DNA from: Liolophura sinensis
Lineage: Eukaryota; Mollusca; Polyplacophora; Chitonida; Chitonidae
Direction: 5' to 3'
DNA length: 64,000 nt
Assembly (NCBI RefSeq): GCF_032854445.1
Contig: NC_088295.1
Location: 62,539,249 to 62,603,248, forward strand
The notes under the pieces are model-generated. The model was not told the DNA's origin. It was given only the letters and a program-made list of their open reading frames with translations, and ran no database searches. Shown here piece after piece: positions 36,950-47,383 of this stretch (position 1 is its first letter; every line of letters starts with the position of its first letter). The translations under genes and the position numbers were made by a program.

Positions 36950-37515
36950 AAGGTGGAGAAAATATTAAAAATACATTAAGTTCAGATGAAAGATTGTGAA
37001 ATGTTAGTTATGAATGTGGTCTCCAATATTTTTTCGAATTTTTTTTTTTAAGAGAAAAAGACACTTGAAAATAATTTTTGTATGATGGGTATTTGGGATC
37101 ACCTTTACATTTAAATAGTGTTACAAATGGGGGCGTAACATGTTTATAAAATATATTTGTGCTAGAATTTTTTTTTTTTTCAGCTGAAAAATGTGTTCAA
37201 CCTGGATTTGGATCATAATCATACTTTAATATATTCATAAATGTTATCATAATTCAGATAAAATCCATATGTTGGGATATAAACAACAAATTTACGTTCG
37301 TATAAATTTAACTGACATGCATCACAACCTTATTTAGAACAACGAAAATAAATACCAAAGGTTGATACCTAGTACCCACCGTACAAAAATATTCAAAAAA
37401 AAAATTTTTTCATAAAAAAAAAAAAACATCCAATGCCATATCTGCAAATAATTTTTCATGCTCTTTCATCTGAAATTGGCATCATTTCATGTTTCTTCTA
37501 CCTTAAGGCCAACTT
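36950..37515. repeat. Second fold-back element, same family
   Basis: The left part (cttaaaggtggagaaaat, ttcagatgaaagattgtg, tttttgtatgatgggtattt) matches the reverse complement of the right part (cttaaggtagaagaaacatg, ttcagatgaaagagcatg, tttttgtacggtgggtacta). This gives arms of roughly 270 bp. The inner portion (ggatataaacaacaaattt) is also shared, inverted, with the element at 7185-7690. Confidence 0.6.
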
Positions 37516-39363
37516 TTCTATTTTGTACTTTAATAGCACCAAAAAAACAACACTCCCTAATTCCTCAATCTTTTTGCATATGAAGAGCAACATTCAGCAG
37601 AATTCATGCACATTTTTAAGTTGATTTTTGGAGACAAAACTACAGTTGTTGGATTGGCCAATGTCTGTGCTTCACAAAAAGTGTAATTTTACAAGTCAAC
37701 ACTGAATAATGCCTTCAGAATATGCCTGAATAAACAATAAGGTTGAAGAATTACAGTAACAGTATATTAGGTGTGAACTAAATCTGCTGCTGTTATCATT
37801 TTTGCGGTGGACAACTGCATTGGCTACTGGGGTTCGCTAAAACCTTTAATACATAACATGACGTAAACCCAGAACTAACTAATACAAACAATTCAAACAC
37901 CTGCATGGGCCCAGCAGAGTTACCTATACAAGCACGTGTCATTTTCACACATGTTTACACTGTTTGCAGTGCAACTCGATACTGCTGAACCTTGTTTCAA
38001 GTTCAACTTAACCAACTTAACCATTCTCGGGATGTGATGAAGTATGAAACAAGGTTCTGCAGTATCGGATTACACCACCAGGATCAAGACGAAGTTATTC
38101 TACCCAAATTGGCCAAAAAACAAAAGGCTATTTTAATTCATTCTACCGCTCTCTTCACCCCTCTGATGAGATCATGAATTTTAGACCAATCAACGTCAAG
38201 CCGAGCAGTTCTCCTACATGTGCAGGCATTCAAAAGTGTGAATGAAATAGTGTCTAAGTGTTGCTTGAAGTTTTGCAAGAACAAAAGTGATATCTAGTAT
38301 AAACTAGACCCCGATATTTCACCTAAATCATAAAAACAAATCTAACATGTAAACAAGTTAAAATCCATTTGTTTGCACTAAAACATAGCAAGATGGCCTA
38401 TCATTCGGGGAGGTAAAAGTACCAGCAAGTAAGTTACGCGACACACTCTATGCTGTTTGAAAGGTCGTCTCTATTTAATATGTACAGTATATTTGCACAC
38501 GGCCCGCAACTAAGGGGTAGCATCAACAACACTGTCACTCTCAGGGTAACTGTAACACAGAACATATACGTCGACGATCGAGACTATATCACTTCTTCAC
38601 GAACAGCTGACACAGGCGCAAATATCGACAACACAGGAGTATGCAACATTATCAAAAGTTGACAGCGTCTAGAGATTGAAATATAATGAAACTGTTTGCA
38701 ATGTTTAACTTCAGCCGTACCCAAAACCTTGCACTTCAGAACCGGGACCTGCATAACGAAGATCGGTGATTCACTGACCACACCGAGACTACCTGCCGCT
38801 TACATCATCTAAAAATCTACAAATCTTTTTTAGCCAAAGAATGAACCGAATGCATCGATAAACATGTCTAGATTTTTAAAAACCATAGGTTGTGTTTGCA
38901 TCCCAGAACTGATTTCCGAAAAAGGCCATTTAATGGTGTTTTCGTTGAGATTAGCGGTGAACATTCTCAGCGTAGCATTCGAAATCACGCGCTTTCCTAC
39001 GTGATTCTACGTGCACCGACACAGCAGATGGCGAACGTACCAAACTATGGAACAATGCGCTAATTACAGGCGTTTGTGGTTATTATTATCATCTCTGTCC
39101 ATGCTCAAGTTGAACCATAGCAGTGTAAATATATTTACACACTTACAAATTGATTTTGCATAACAGATTTCACAGGGGATACAAGCATAGTTATCGTGAG
39201 TTCTTCACTGTGTTCTCGACTGAGGATAACCCAAGGCATGAGCTGATATACAAGACTTTTACCATATCCAGTCGATTAGACTGTAATGACATCTTGTTGC
39301 TTATATGTCATGCGAAGAGCGGTGACCTGCTTTGCCTTTGACTACAGAAAAGCCACCGTTTAC
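37516..39363. other. No gene recognised; GC content rises toward 39.4 kb
   Basis: 37700-37770 (aataaacaataaggttgaag, aattacagtaacag) is similar to 59985-60030, so a small dispersed repeat is present. Otherwise only short unsupported frames were found. Confidence 0.45.
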
Positions 39364-39426
39364 CTTGGCATACGCGATTACTTCTTCAAACTCACTTTTC
39401 ATGCCGTCTTTCGTGGGCGCCGCCAT
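39364..39426 (-). CDS. Possible first coding exon of an unidentified gene
   Basis: An ATG in a GC-rich context (aacATGGCGGCGCCC) opens 21 codons reading MAAPTKDGMKSEFEEVIAYA then K, ended by a good donor (AAG/gtaaac) in phase 0. The composition differs from the AT-rich surroundings and resembles a CpG-containing first exon. No continuation was recognised downstream. The ankyrin/SOCS exon at 33402 needs an incoming phase of 1, so a direct splice to it would break the frame; an intermediate exon would be required. No family was recognised. It could also be a chance short frame. Confidence 0.3.
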
Positions 39427-39660
39427 GTTGAATAACTTTCCCAAGCATAAACCAACGGCCAACTTCAGGACTAGGTCTTAGGCAAAATGGAGTCGCCCAC
39501 TTTATTTATGGGGCCCTGAATTGTGCAGACTGACTTTATTTATAATTTATCAACTTGAGGTACATATTAAAAATTTTTTATGGCATGCGCCTGTGAGGAA
39601 TGCATAACCTTGTCAATGGTATTTGATATTTAATTTTTCTTCTCTTTTAAAGCTGACAAT

Positions 39661-40311
39661 TGGGGGCCTCCGTGGCTCAGTCGATTAGCGCGCTAGCGCA
39701 GCGTAATGACCCAGGAGCCTCTCACCAATGCGGTGGCTGTGAGTTCAAGTCCAGCTCATGCTGGCTTCCTCTCCGGCCGTAAGTGGGAAGGTCTCTCAGC
39801 TACTTGCAACCGGCCCGGATAGCACAGTTGGTAGAGCGTCCGCTTCGGGACCGGTAGATCCAGGATCAATCCTTGGTCGAGTCACACCTAAGACTTTAAA
39901 AGAGGAAGTTGTAACTTCCTCGCTTGGCGTTCAGCATGAAGGGGATAGTGCAACGACTGGTTGACCCGTATCAGTATAATGGCTCGGGCGAGGCGGCTTA
40001 CTTGCCTTCGGTAAGTCGTCTCAGTGATGCAGCACTAAATAAAAGAGCGGTGGAAATCCGTCCTGCAACAAGGAGGCACATTACACGTGCATGCACCCTA
40101 ATGATTCCTTCGTCGTCATATGACTGAAAAATTGTTGAGTACGACGTTAAACCCCAAGCACTCACTCACTCTCAGCTACTTGCATATGGTCGTGGGTTTC
40201 CCCTGGGCTGTGCCCGGTTTCCACCCACCATAATGCTGGCCGCCGTCGTATAAGTGAAATATTCTTGAGTACGGCGTAAACACCAATCAAAAAAAAAAAA
40301 AAAAAAAAAAA
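39661..40311 (+). mobile_element. SINE-A copy carrying a nested SINE-B
   Basis: This is a tRNA-derived SINE with an A-box-like TGGCTCAG..GATTAGCG and a B-box-like GAGTTCAAGTCC, ending in a 3' tail (ttgagtacggcgtaaa) and a poly-A of over 20. It is flanked by a perfect 12-bp target duplication aaagctgacaat at 39649-39660 and 40312-40323. Its body is interrupted at 39808 by SINE-B. Confidence 0.9.
39809..40168 (+). mobile_element. SINE-B copy inserted into SINE-A
   Basis: This is a second tRNA-derived SINE (head ccggcccggatagcacagtt, A box ..GCACAGTTGGTAGAGCG, B box GGATCAATCC), about 360 bp, ending in gttaaaccccaagcactcac. The 16-bp duplication ctctcagctacttgca flanks it exactly at 39793-39808 and 40169-40184, within SINE-A sequence. 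Confidence 0.92.
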
Positions 40312-40381
40312 AAAGCTGACAATATTAAGTTTTATCTTTCTGCATGGCAGAGTTGAACTGCTGATAGTTGGATTCTGGAGA

Positions 40382-42565
40382 ATGTGGATGGTCATAACAA
40401 TGAAGTTAGTAGTTGCCCCATGCAGAGTAGAAAACCCAGCCATGAAGTTTTCTAGTTTGGAGGAAGGTGTTGATGAAATTGCCTTAATATTGGCCAAAGA
40501 GGTAGCTGAGTGTGGCACGCCTTCTGAACATCAATTTATTTCAACAAGGTTTGTTTTACAAAAGAAACGTGGAAAATGTAGAACTATTCTAAATTTATGT
40601 AAATTAAATGAGTTTGTTCAATACTTCCATTTTAAGATGGACACTTTGGAGGTCACCTTGGACATGGTTCAGCCAGGTGACTTTTTGACGTGTGTGAACT
40701 TGCAGGACGCAAAGCGGCATAGACAGTATTTGCGTTTTGAATGGAAAGAGCATTTGTAAATGCCTTCCATTTAGTTTGAGCAGCTCACCTAGAATACATA
40801 CCATAACTGTTACACCAGTTTATGCCTATTTTCACTTTCTTGGAATTAGGTGTGGTTATTACATCGTTGATTTGTGATTTATGAATGCTTCTCAAACAGG
40901 TTTAGTTGTGAGTGCATTCTGCAAGGTGGGTTTTGTGCCAAACTAGAAGTCTGTTTTGACACCCAGGCAAGAAATTACTTATGTGGGCTTTGTAATTAAT
41001 TCCTCCGATTTAACACTTAGTCTTAGGGAAGACAAGCTCAAAAAAGTGCTGCTTTGTTGAGCAGCTGTGTTAAATGCCTCCATATGTAAAATAAGTGAGG
41101 TGGCTAGTCTTATCTGTATTTATACTTCTTGTCCTAAGGCAGTTTGGCTTGCTTCCCTACATTACAAATATCTTGACCATAATAAGATTGTAGCATTTCA
41201 CCAGAAATGTCATATAAGAGTGGTATGATTTTGTTGATAAAGGTCTTGAGGACATAAAACAGGGGATTTTAATGTTCCATGTATGAATTAAGCTGGGTTT
41301 ATGTTGCCTCCTGTGGTTTTTGTTTCAGGCAGATGCCTCCGGTTTAGGTTGGTGTAGTGCGTAAGATTATCGAACTGTTAATGGCAGGTGGTCGTGTGCG
41401 GAGTCTTAACTGCACATAAATTAGTTGGAGCTTTTAGCTGTGTATTTTAGCATTACTGGCCTTGTGTCGTGACGTAAAAGGGCATCATATTATAGTGGAA
41501 TCTAACACTATGACAGTAGTTGTTTACATCAATAACGTTGGAGGGCGAAAGTTTAAGTTACTCGAGCTTGCAGTTACTTGAGTGTTACGTTCTTGCCTGG
41601 CAGGTTAAACTTAACACCAGACAGGCTTGCACGAAATTTCTGTGATTCAGCTTTATGGATGTTGGGTCGGTTCATGTTTACACGTATTGTGGTAAGGTTC
41701 TTTTAAACTTATATTGATTTGTTTGCCTCAGGATTAAATAAGCAAATTGATTGTTATTCATCTTGGGGACCGGATCCTCACGCTCATTTAGTGGATGCAG
41801 TCGGACGAGTTTAAATCCCTTTTGTTTTCCCCCTTTCCAGATCTTGAACAGTCATGACTGACTGCAGAAGTCGATAATTGTCATTCCCCATTGGAAGAAT
41901 CAAAATTGGTTCTCTCAGATCACAGTCATGTTGACAAGTTGCCTGTTTGTTTGCCTTGGCGTCCAACTCTTGTCACCCTAGCGGGGACAGACTGATATAA
42001 TCTAATGAGGAGGAAGCTTCAGAAATTTGTAAGTCAAATATCTGGATGAGCATCAGGAGTTTCTGCGGATGCTGCCCACATTTCTCGTCAAATCGTGGCA
42101 GTCGTCTACTTGCTGTCAGAATGAAGTCACCTGGTGTTGTTGGTTTCTTTAGTTACAAGTGGAGTGGGAATCCCCTTCGACCCTCCCATAGCCATGTGAT
42201 AAACTATTTGGCAGGACTTCAGCAATCGTCATCATGCAGTGTTCTTAACATTCACAGATCCATGTTATCTCAGACACTCAAGTGTATGGGTTATGATTTT
42301 CCTGACATTTTAGTTCGGAGGTTCATGAAAGGTTGTTTAGAGGCTAGGCCGCCTGGTCCTAGATACAGCTGTACTTGGAATGTTGCTTTAGTATTAGACT
42401 ATTTATAGCCTTGTTTGCCCTTAGGAGAGTTCTCCTAATGTCTTACTTTTAAATTTACCCCTTTGCTGGCTCTTCTAACCGCACAGAGGGTCAAAACACT
42501 GAAATCCTTCAGGGTTTCAAATATTATTTGTTTGCTTAAGTGGAATTTAGAAGTCGGTGAGGAGG
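40382..42565 (+). pseudogene. Decayed DIRS-like retrotransposon: RT, RNase H and N-terminal part of tyrosine recombinase
   Basis: Remnants of a DIRS-order element lie in order on the plus strand. Reverse transcriptase, 40490-40990: FVLQKKRGKCRTILNLCKLN, FHFKMDTLEV, then LPFSLSSSPRI just past a stop; the YxDD box is destroyed. RNase H-like part, about 41290-41560: QADASGLGWCSA, LELLAVYFSI and VESNTMTVVVYINNVGG. Recombinase N-terminal region, 42046-42510: VRRFMKGCLEARPPGPRYS and LLALLTAQRVKTL, which contains the first catalytic Arg. The frame is interrupted by many stops and shifts, so it cannot be functional. The order RT-RH-YR separates DIRS from LTR elements. It is broken at 42565 by the Penelope-like insertion and resumes at 43787. 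Confidence 0.8.
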
Positions 42566-43239
42566 TACACTGAACAAGGCATTCTTATGGATGTACAACT
42601 TCTTGGTTTATTTAACACAACGTTTCGATGCAGATACTAGCATCGTTATCAAGTGAATGACATCAAAATTACTACTGCGCTTATATATAGCAAGAGATGC
42701 AAATGTCAACAGATAAAACAAGAAGAGGGTAAACAGTCCTCAGGGGATTAAGGTGTCCTGGGGTGGGTGTTGGCATACTGACTAGGCTCGGTGGGGTTCC
42801 TGAGCGGTTTGGAGGATTAGCAGATCATAAGCTGAGGGGAGGTAGATGCCGTGATCTCTGTTCAGGCTGGGCTTTAATCTCTTAATCTGGATGGCTTCCT
42901 GTAGTTTTCGTTTCTTCCAATGGGGCTGATTCATGTTCAGTGTCCTGACTGTATTCCAGTTGATGTTGTGGGATGGGTTTTCATGGATGTGGTCAGATAT
43001 GGCAGATTTGGAGTCAAGTTTCTGTACTGATGATTGGTGTTCTTTAATTCTGGTTTGAAGCGGTCTGCCTGTTTCACCTATGTAGGAGTTGTTGCAACTG
43101 CATTTTAATTGGTAGACAACTCCTTTGGGTGGCTGGGGTTTGGTTGGTGTCTTCTTTCCTGTGGCATGTAGGTGGGTCTTTAGTGTGGTCAGGCTTCTGA
43201 AGACTGTTTCTATTCCAGTTGACTGTTTTATTAGGCGGG
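42566..43239 (-). mobile_element. Penelope-like element 3' fragment with GIY-YIG endonuclease domain (left, inverted copy)
   Basis: The minus strand encodes a GIY-YIG (Uri-type) domain: GVVYQLKC, then SYIGETGRPLQTRIKEHQSS, then WKKRKLQEAIQIKRLKPSLN and NRDHGIYLPSAY, in the order seen at the C-terminus of endonuclease-bearing Penelope-like retroelements. The reading frame runs from 43243 to 42782. It is 5'-truncated: no reverse transcriptase is present. The first 547 bp (42566-43112) are inverted and nearly identical to 43240-43786. Confidence 0.8.
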
Positions 43240-43786
43240 CCAATTAAAATGCAGTTGCAACAACTCCTACATAGGTGAAACAGGCAGACCGCTTCAAACC
43301 AGAATTAAAGAACACCAATCATCAGTACAGAAACTTGACTCCAAATCTGCCATATCTGACCACATCCATGAAAACCCATCCCACAACATCAACTGGAATA
43401 CAGTCAGGACACTGAACATGAATCAGCCCCATTGGAAGAAACGAAAACTACAGGAAGCCATCCAGATTAAGAGATTAAAGCCCAGCCTGAACAGAGATCA
43501 CGGCATCTACCTCCCCTCAGCTTATGATCTGCTAATCCTCCAAACCGCTCAGGAACCCCACCGAGCCTAGTCAGTACGCCAACACCCACCCCAGGACACC
43601 TTAATCCCCTGAGGACTGTTTACCCTCTTCTTGTTTTATCTGTTGACATTTGCATCTCTTGCTATATATAAGCGCAGTAGTAATTTTGATGTCATTCACT
43701 TGTTAACGATGCTAGTATCTGCATCGAAACGTTGTGTTAAATAAACCAAGAAGTTGTACATCCATAAGAATGCCTTGTCCAGTGTA
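43240..43786 (+). mobile_element. Penelope-like element 3' fragment (right copy, head-to-head with the left)
   Basis: This is a near-identical inverted copy of 42566-43112, starting inside the codons for QLKCSCNN of the GIY-YIG domain and ending at the same 3' terminus (gccttgtccagtgta). It lacks the 127 bp of extra 5' sequence present in the left copy, so the two copies are truncated at different points. The paired positions need no net gap over 547 bp; a few substitutions are visible, for example tgaacaagg against tggacaagg near the outer end. Confidence 0.85.
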
Positions 43787-44180
43787 TTATTTGTTTGAAT
43801 GCTTGAAATAAGCTGGTGGTTATAATTGATCAGCTGTTGAACACTTGTAAGAGGAATAGGCCTCCAAAACCTATTGAGTTGGTGTCCTATATGGACAAAA
43901 GTTTGTGTTGTTAGAACTTTGTTCATGTACCTGTAGAAAACTTAAGAATAGTTGGAAGAGTGCTCGGTGAATAGTTTCTTATAGAACTTTTGAGGCTGTT
44001 CAACCATAGAGAGATGGGTGACAGAGGTCTTATTGTTGTCAGGGATAGATACGGTGGTGTTTAAAGAACATTCATATCACTGCAACATCGGCAGCTTCTT
44101 TTAGGGGAGTGTATATAAAGGATATCCTGGACGTAGCTGATTGGTCATGATTTCTATCATAAGCCTTTAGAGGCGCCCAG
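43787..44180 (+). pseudogene. DIRS-like element, C-terminal part of tyrosine recombinase (after the insertion)
   Basis: Downstream of the Penelope-like insertion the same element continues. Around 44065-44160, read across a frame shift, there are the segments EHSYHCNIGSFF and VYIKDILDVADWS, which match the conserved C-terminal recombinase region (HSxR...A, then GxxxxDILxxAxWS) of DIRS elements. The catalytic Arg after HS and the terminal Tyr region are not intact. The link to the upstream part is inferred from order, strand and family. Confidence 0.6.
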
Positions 44181-44295
44181 GGGCCATTCCTTCATACACA
44201 GTGTGTTGTCATGAGTTCTCCAGTGTAGATGAAGATAATAAATAATGAGAATCGGCTTGTGTTTGTGCCTGTTGTTCATTCTTTAAACATGATAC

Positions 44296-44410
44296 TGTGA
44301 CCCCGAAAGGCCAAGGTCATGCATAAAAGGATTCCCCCTCTCATACCAGCATCTCTGATGTACCGGATGAGAGGGATTCTTTTAACATAACAAGGCCTTT
44401 CGGGATCACA
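44296..44410. repeat. Inverted-repeat hairpin next to the DIRS relic
   Basis: The outer arms 44296-44312 (tgtgaccccgaaaggcc) and 44394-44410 are inverted copies with one mismatch. An inner pair, 44325-44344 and 44367-44383 (atgagagggattctttt), is also complementary. It lies about 120 bp after the recombinase C-terminus and may be the terminal inverted repeat zone of the DIRS-like element; that role is inferred. Confidence 0.55.
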
Positions 44411-44709
44411 CCTACCCAGTTATGGTGTCCTTCACCTTCGCAGGTGAAGTATGTAGAACGAATGGTGTGTAATCTTGAGGTAGAGGCCGGACTGTTTTTT
44501 TCTCTTTGAAGATCACATGCGCGCTGACGGCTCGATAGCAATTCTACTGTGAACTCTCAAGGCTGAAAGGCCTCAGCAGAGATGATGATATGAGAGGAGG
44601 GAATTTTATTGCACCATATATGCCGGAGAATAGTGAAAAGATAAAAAATGTTCCTTATAGCTCAATAAATGTCGTTGTCCTTTACATACGATATCTTCCA
44701 ATACAATAG

Positions 44710-44963
44710 GGGGCCTCCGTGGCTCAGTTGGTTAGCGTGCTAGCGCAGCGTAATGACCCAGGAGCCTCTCACCAATGCGGTGGCTGTGAGTTCAAGTCCA
44801 GCTCATGCTGGCTTCCTCTCCGGCTGTAAGTGGGAAGGTCTCTCAGCAACCTGCGGATGGTCATGGATGTGCCCGGTTTCCACCCACCATAATGCTGGCC
44901 GCCGTCGTATAAGTGAAATATTCTTGAGTACGGCGTAAAACACCAATCAAATAAATAAATAAA
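44710..44963 (+). mobile_element. SINE-A copy with intact target duplication
   Basis: Full-length SINE-A with an (AAAT)n tail. The 13-bp duplication tccaatacaatag flanks it at 44697-44709 and 44964-44976. Confidence 0.9.
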
Positions 44964-44976
44964 TCCAATACAATAG

Positions 44977-46839
44977 TCTTGACCTTTTTTAACTCAAAGT
45001 TAGTGCGCATGATGGCATCCATATCGAGGTAGTTCACCCGAAACCCGCTCGGGGACACCCTATGAGGCACGGTATCAAAGACGGTTTATTCAGAGTAGAA
45101 AAGCACAGCAGGTATGTATGGCCAGCTCGTTGGGCTGACTGGACCCAGTTGTTCCTCCTTCCATTTCCACCTTCACAACTAAAAAAACATGTAGTCAACA
45201 ACTGTGGTTTGTTGTGACTGGGTTCACTTTCGTACTCTTTCATGCAGAGGAGCAAAGAAGGGCATCTTCGTGGCATGGTTTGTTGGGTGAGTGTTGAAGT
45301 CTGTCACGGATGCATTTCCCGCAGAGATTGAAATAGCCCCAAACATCAGGGTTAATGATGTAGTTGCGATATCTACTGGTAAGGGGAGATAACCGTGTAT
45401 TGGCAGTCTGTTTCGATGCAGTCACGTGATTAGGCACTTTTCCGTGGTAGAGTGCAAGTTTCTCTTGATTGCAGAAGCAGCCGAGCTTCAAAGGCGTGCA
45501 AGAACTATGTTACAGTTATTTCATCAACTGTTTATATATTAAGACTCAGTGTGTTACGTCCAGTTTAACGATATCAGAAATTCGACCTTTTTTTGGGTGA
45601 GCTTTGCTTACTCCAAAATTGTATATCTGTAGAACGACACCTTGGACTTATACAGCGCCCAGATTTCAACACTATTTATTACAATGCTTTGATATACTCT
45701 ACACTTTATCCTGTCCAGATGTGAGCAATGTAGTAGTCCTGACTGCGAAAGAACACAGTTTTTAGGAAGTACTACCTTAGCTGGCAGCCAGTTTGGCTTG
45801 CCAGCATTCAGTTCTAGGGCTGACCCTGAAGTCCGCGATTGCATGGAGCATTGGAGGTAAAAGAGATGGAGGCACCAATAGGCTAGTTACGGAATGTATC
45901 ACTGAAAGCGAGCAACGCGGTTGCGGGATTTACGGAGAGATCGATATATACCCAAATGTGTCGGATTGACAGTAAGGAACATTTACTGTTGTTCACATAC
46001 CCATTCAGTGTTCCCAAGCATAAACCGTCAACCGCATGACGTTTTTATGGAATATATAATATTACACATGAACATGTACTTTTTACTTTGTTCGTGTGAA
46101 CCCAAGATGAACAAGCCAACCAGCTTGTCCTTTCCTTGTCTTGTTAGCTTGCTTATTCAAAGATAAACAATGGGCTGCAGTGTGCAAAACTTTCGTTGAA
46201 TTTTAATTTTAACTAAAGACCACAAACAGAAGTATACAAAATTGCATTATCGGCAGATCGCCACAAGCGCTTGACTTGAAGCTACATTAAACCACGATGT
46301 TTGAAAATAGTCCGAGTCCGAAGCAAATTTCATATGAATTACTTGGGAAATGTATTATGTGCTAAAAACGTATAGTGTTCACATGCACGTTAACGGATTT
46401 CCTGTCCGATAATGAATTTGGGCAAATGGCTTGCAGACCCATTTTTTTCGGTCCGGGAAAGAAAGTCATGATGAATTTTTACTTCTGACCAATCAGCATC
46501 AAGAGTGTTGATGTACAAAAAACTTCACTGGAAACATGGCCACGAGTGAGTTGTACTGCTGATTGCAGAAGTTGAGAAGAATAATGTACACTACAACCTG
46601 TATGAGAAGGGTGTTATTTGGAAAAAAAAAATCTTAGCGTGTGAGGTCTGACAGAGCTAAGCTTGATTTTTATTTTAGCAGGCTAGCAAACTTTTAGCTG
46701 ATTTCGAAAACTGGCTACTATGACATTTAGCAGATAAAACCTATGGCACATTTCATGTTGGAAAAAAACAAACATAATTAAGCCTAGTAAATATAATGAT
46801 CACAGATGTTGCGTACTAGTTGTAAGTTTCTAGGGCTGA
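44977..46839. other. No gene recognised
   Basis: Several frames of 70-80 codons are present on both strands, but none has a recognisable motif or splice context. Confidence 0.45.
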
Positions 46840-47135
46840 ACTGCTTTATTAAGGATCAGCCACTGACAGTTTCAAAGTCGAGAGATGCGGGATCAAACCA
46901 AGGTTGGGTCATACCAAAGACTTTAAAAATGGTACTTGTTGCTGCATCCTTTGGCACTCAGGACTCCGAGGATAGAACAAGGAAGTAAGACTGGTTGGCC
47001 CGTTGTCAGTATAACTTGACATATCAACATGATGCCTCCGTTCAATGGCATGGACTCGTCCTGCCTTAAGGAGGCACATTATATACACATATCTAATGAC
47101 TCCTCCTCCGTGGTTTGTTGGCCGAGCCATCTGGG
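46840..47135 (+). mobile_element. SINE-C copy upstream of GCNT
   Basis: Plus-strand body: gggatcaaaccaaggttggg, accaaagactttaaaaatgg, gttgctgcatcctttggcac. The 3' tail is lost. Confidence 0.55.
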
Positions 47136-47274
47136 TTGGGCATCATTGACGCCATCCGCTGAGCCATCTAGGGCGGCTGGTGGGAAATTGGTATTTTAAG
47201 AACTTTTCAGTGCATAAATTAGATATGTAATTAATAACTAATGGTTTTTTTTTTTATTTTTTTTCTCTTCACAG

Positions 47275-47383
47275 GTTCGGGAACTGTCATATTTGATTCA
47301 GTGATGAGACAGTTGGCATTCTGGGTTATTGCAGTCAGTCTAAACTTACATGGTTCAAACCTGGATGTCGCTTGATTTTCAGA
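47275..47383 (+). other. 5' untranslated part of the first visible GCNT exon
   Basis: A long pyrimidine tract ending tctcttcacag/G forms a strong splice acceptor at 47274. The exon then runs 109 nt to the ATG at 47384. This implies at least one further upstream non-coding exon, which I could not locate. Confidence 0.6.

Noticed and set aside
39661-39760. tRNA gene candidates in SINE heads
   Set aside because: A- and B-box-like motifs are present, but the cloverleaf does not close and the sequence continues into a SINE body with a tail and target duplication.
40604-40804. Minus-strand frame over the reverse transcriptase relic
   Set aside because: Antisense shadow of the DIRS-like coding remnant on the plus strand.
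43696-43926. Minus-strand frame across the right end of the Penelope copy
   Set aside because: It runs antisense through the element's 3' end and into flanking sequence; no domain.
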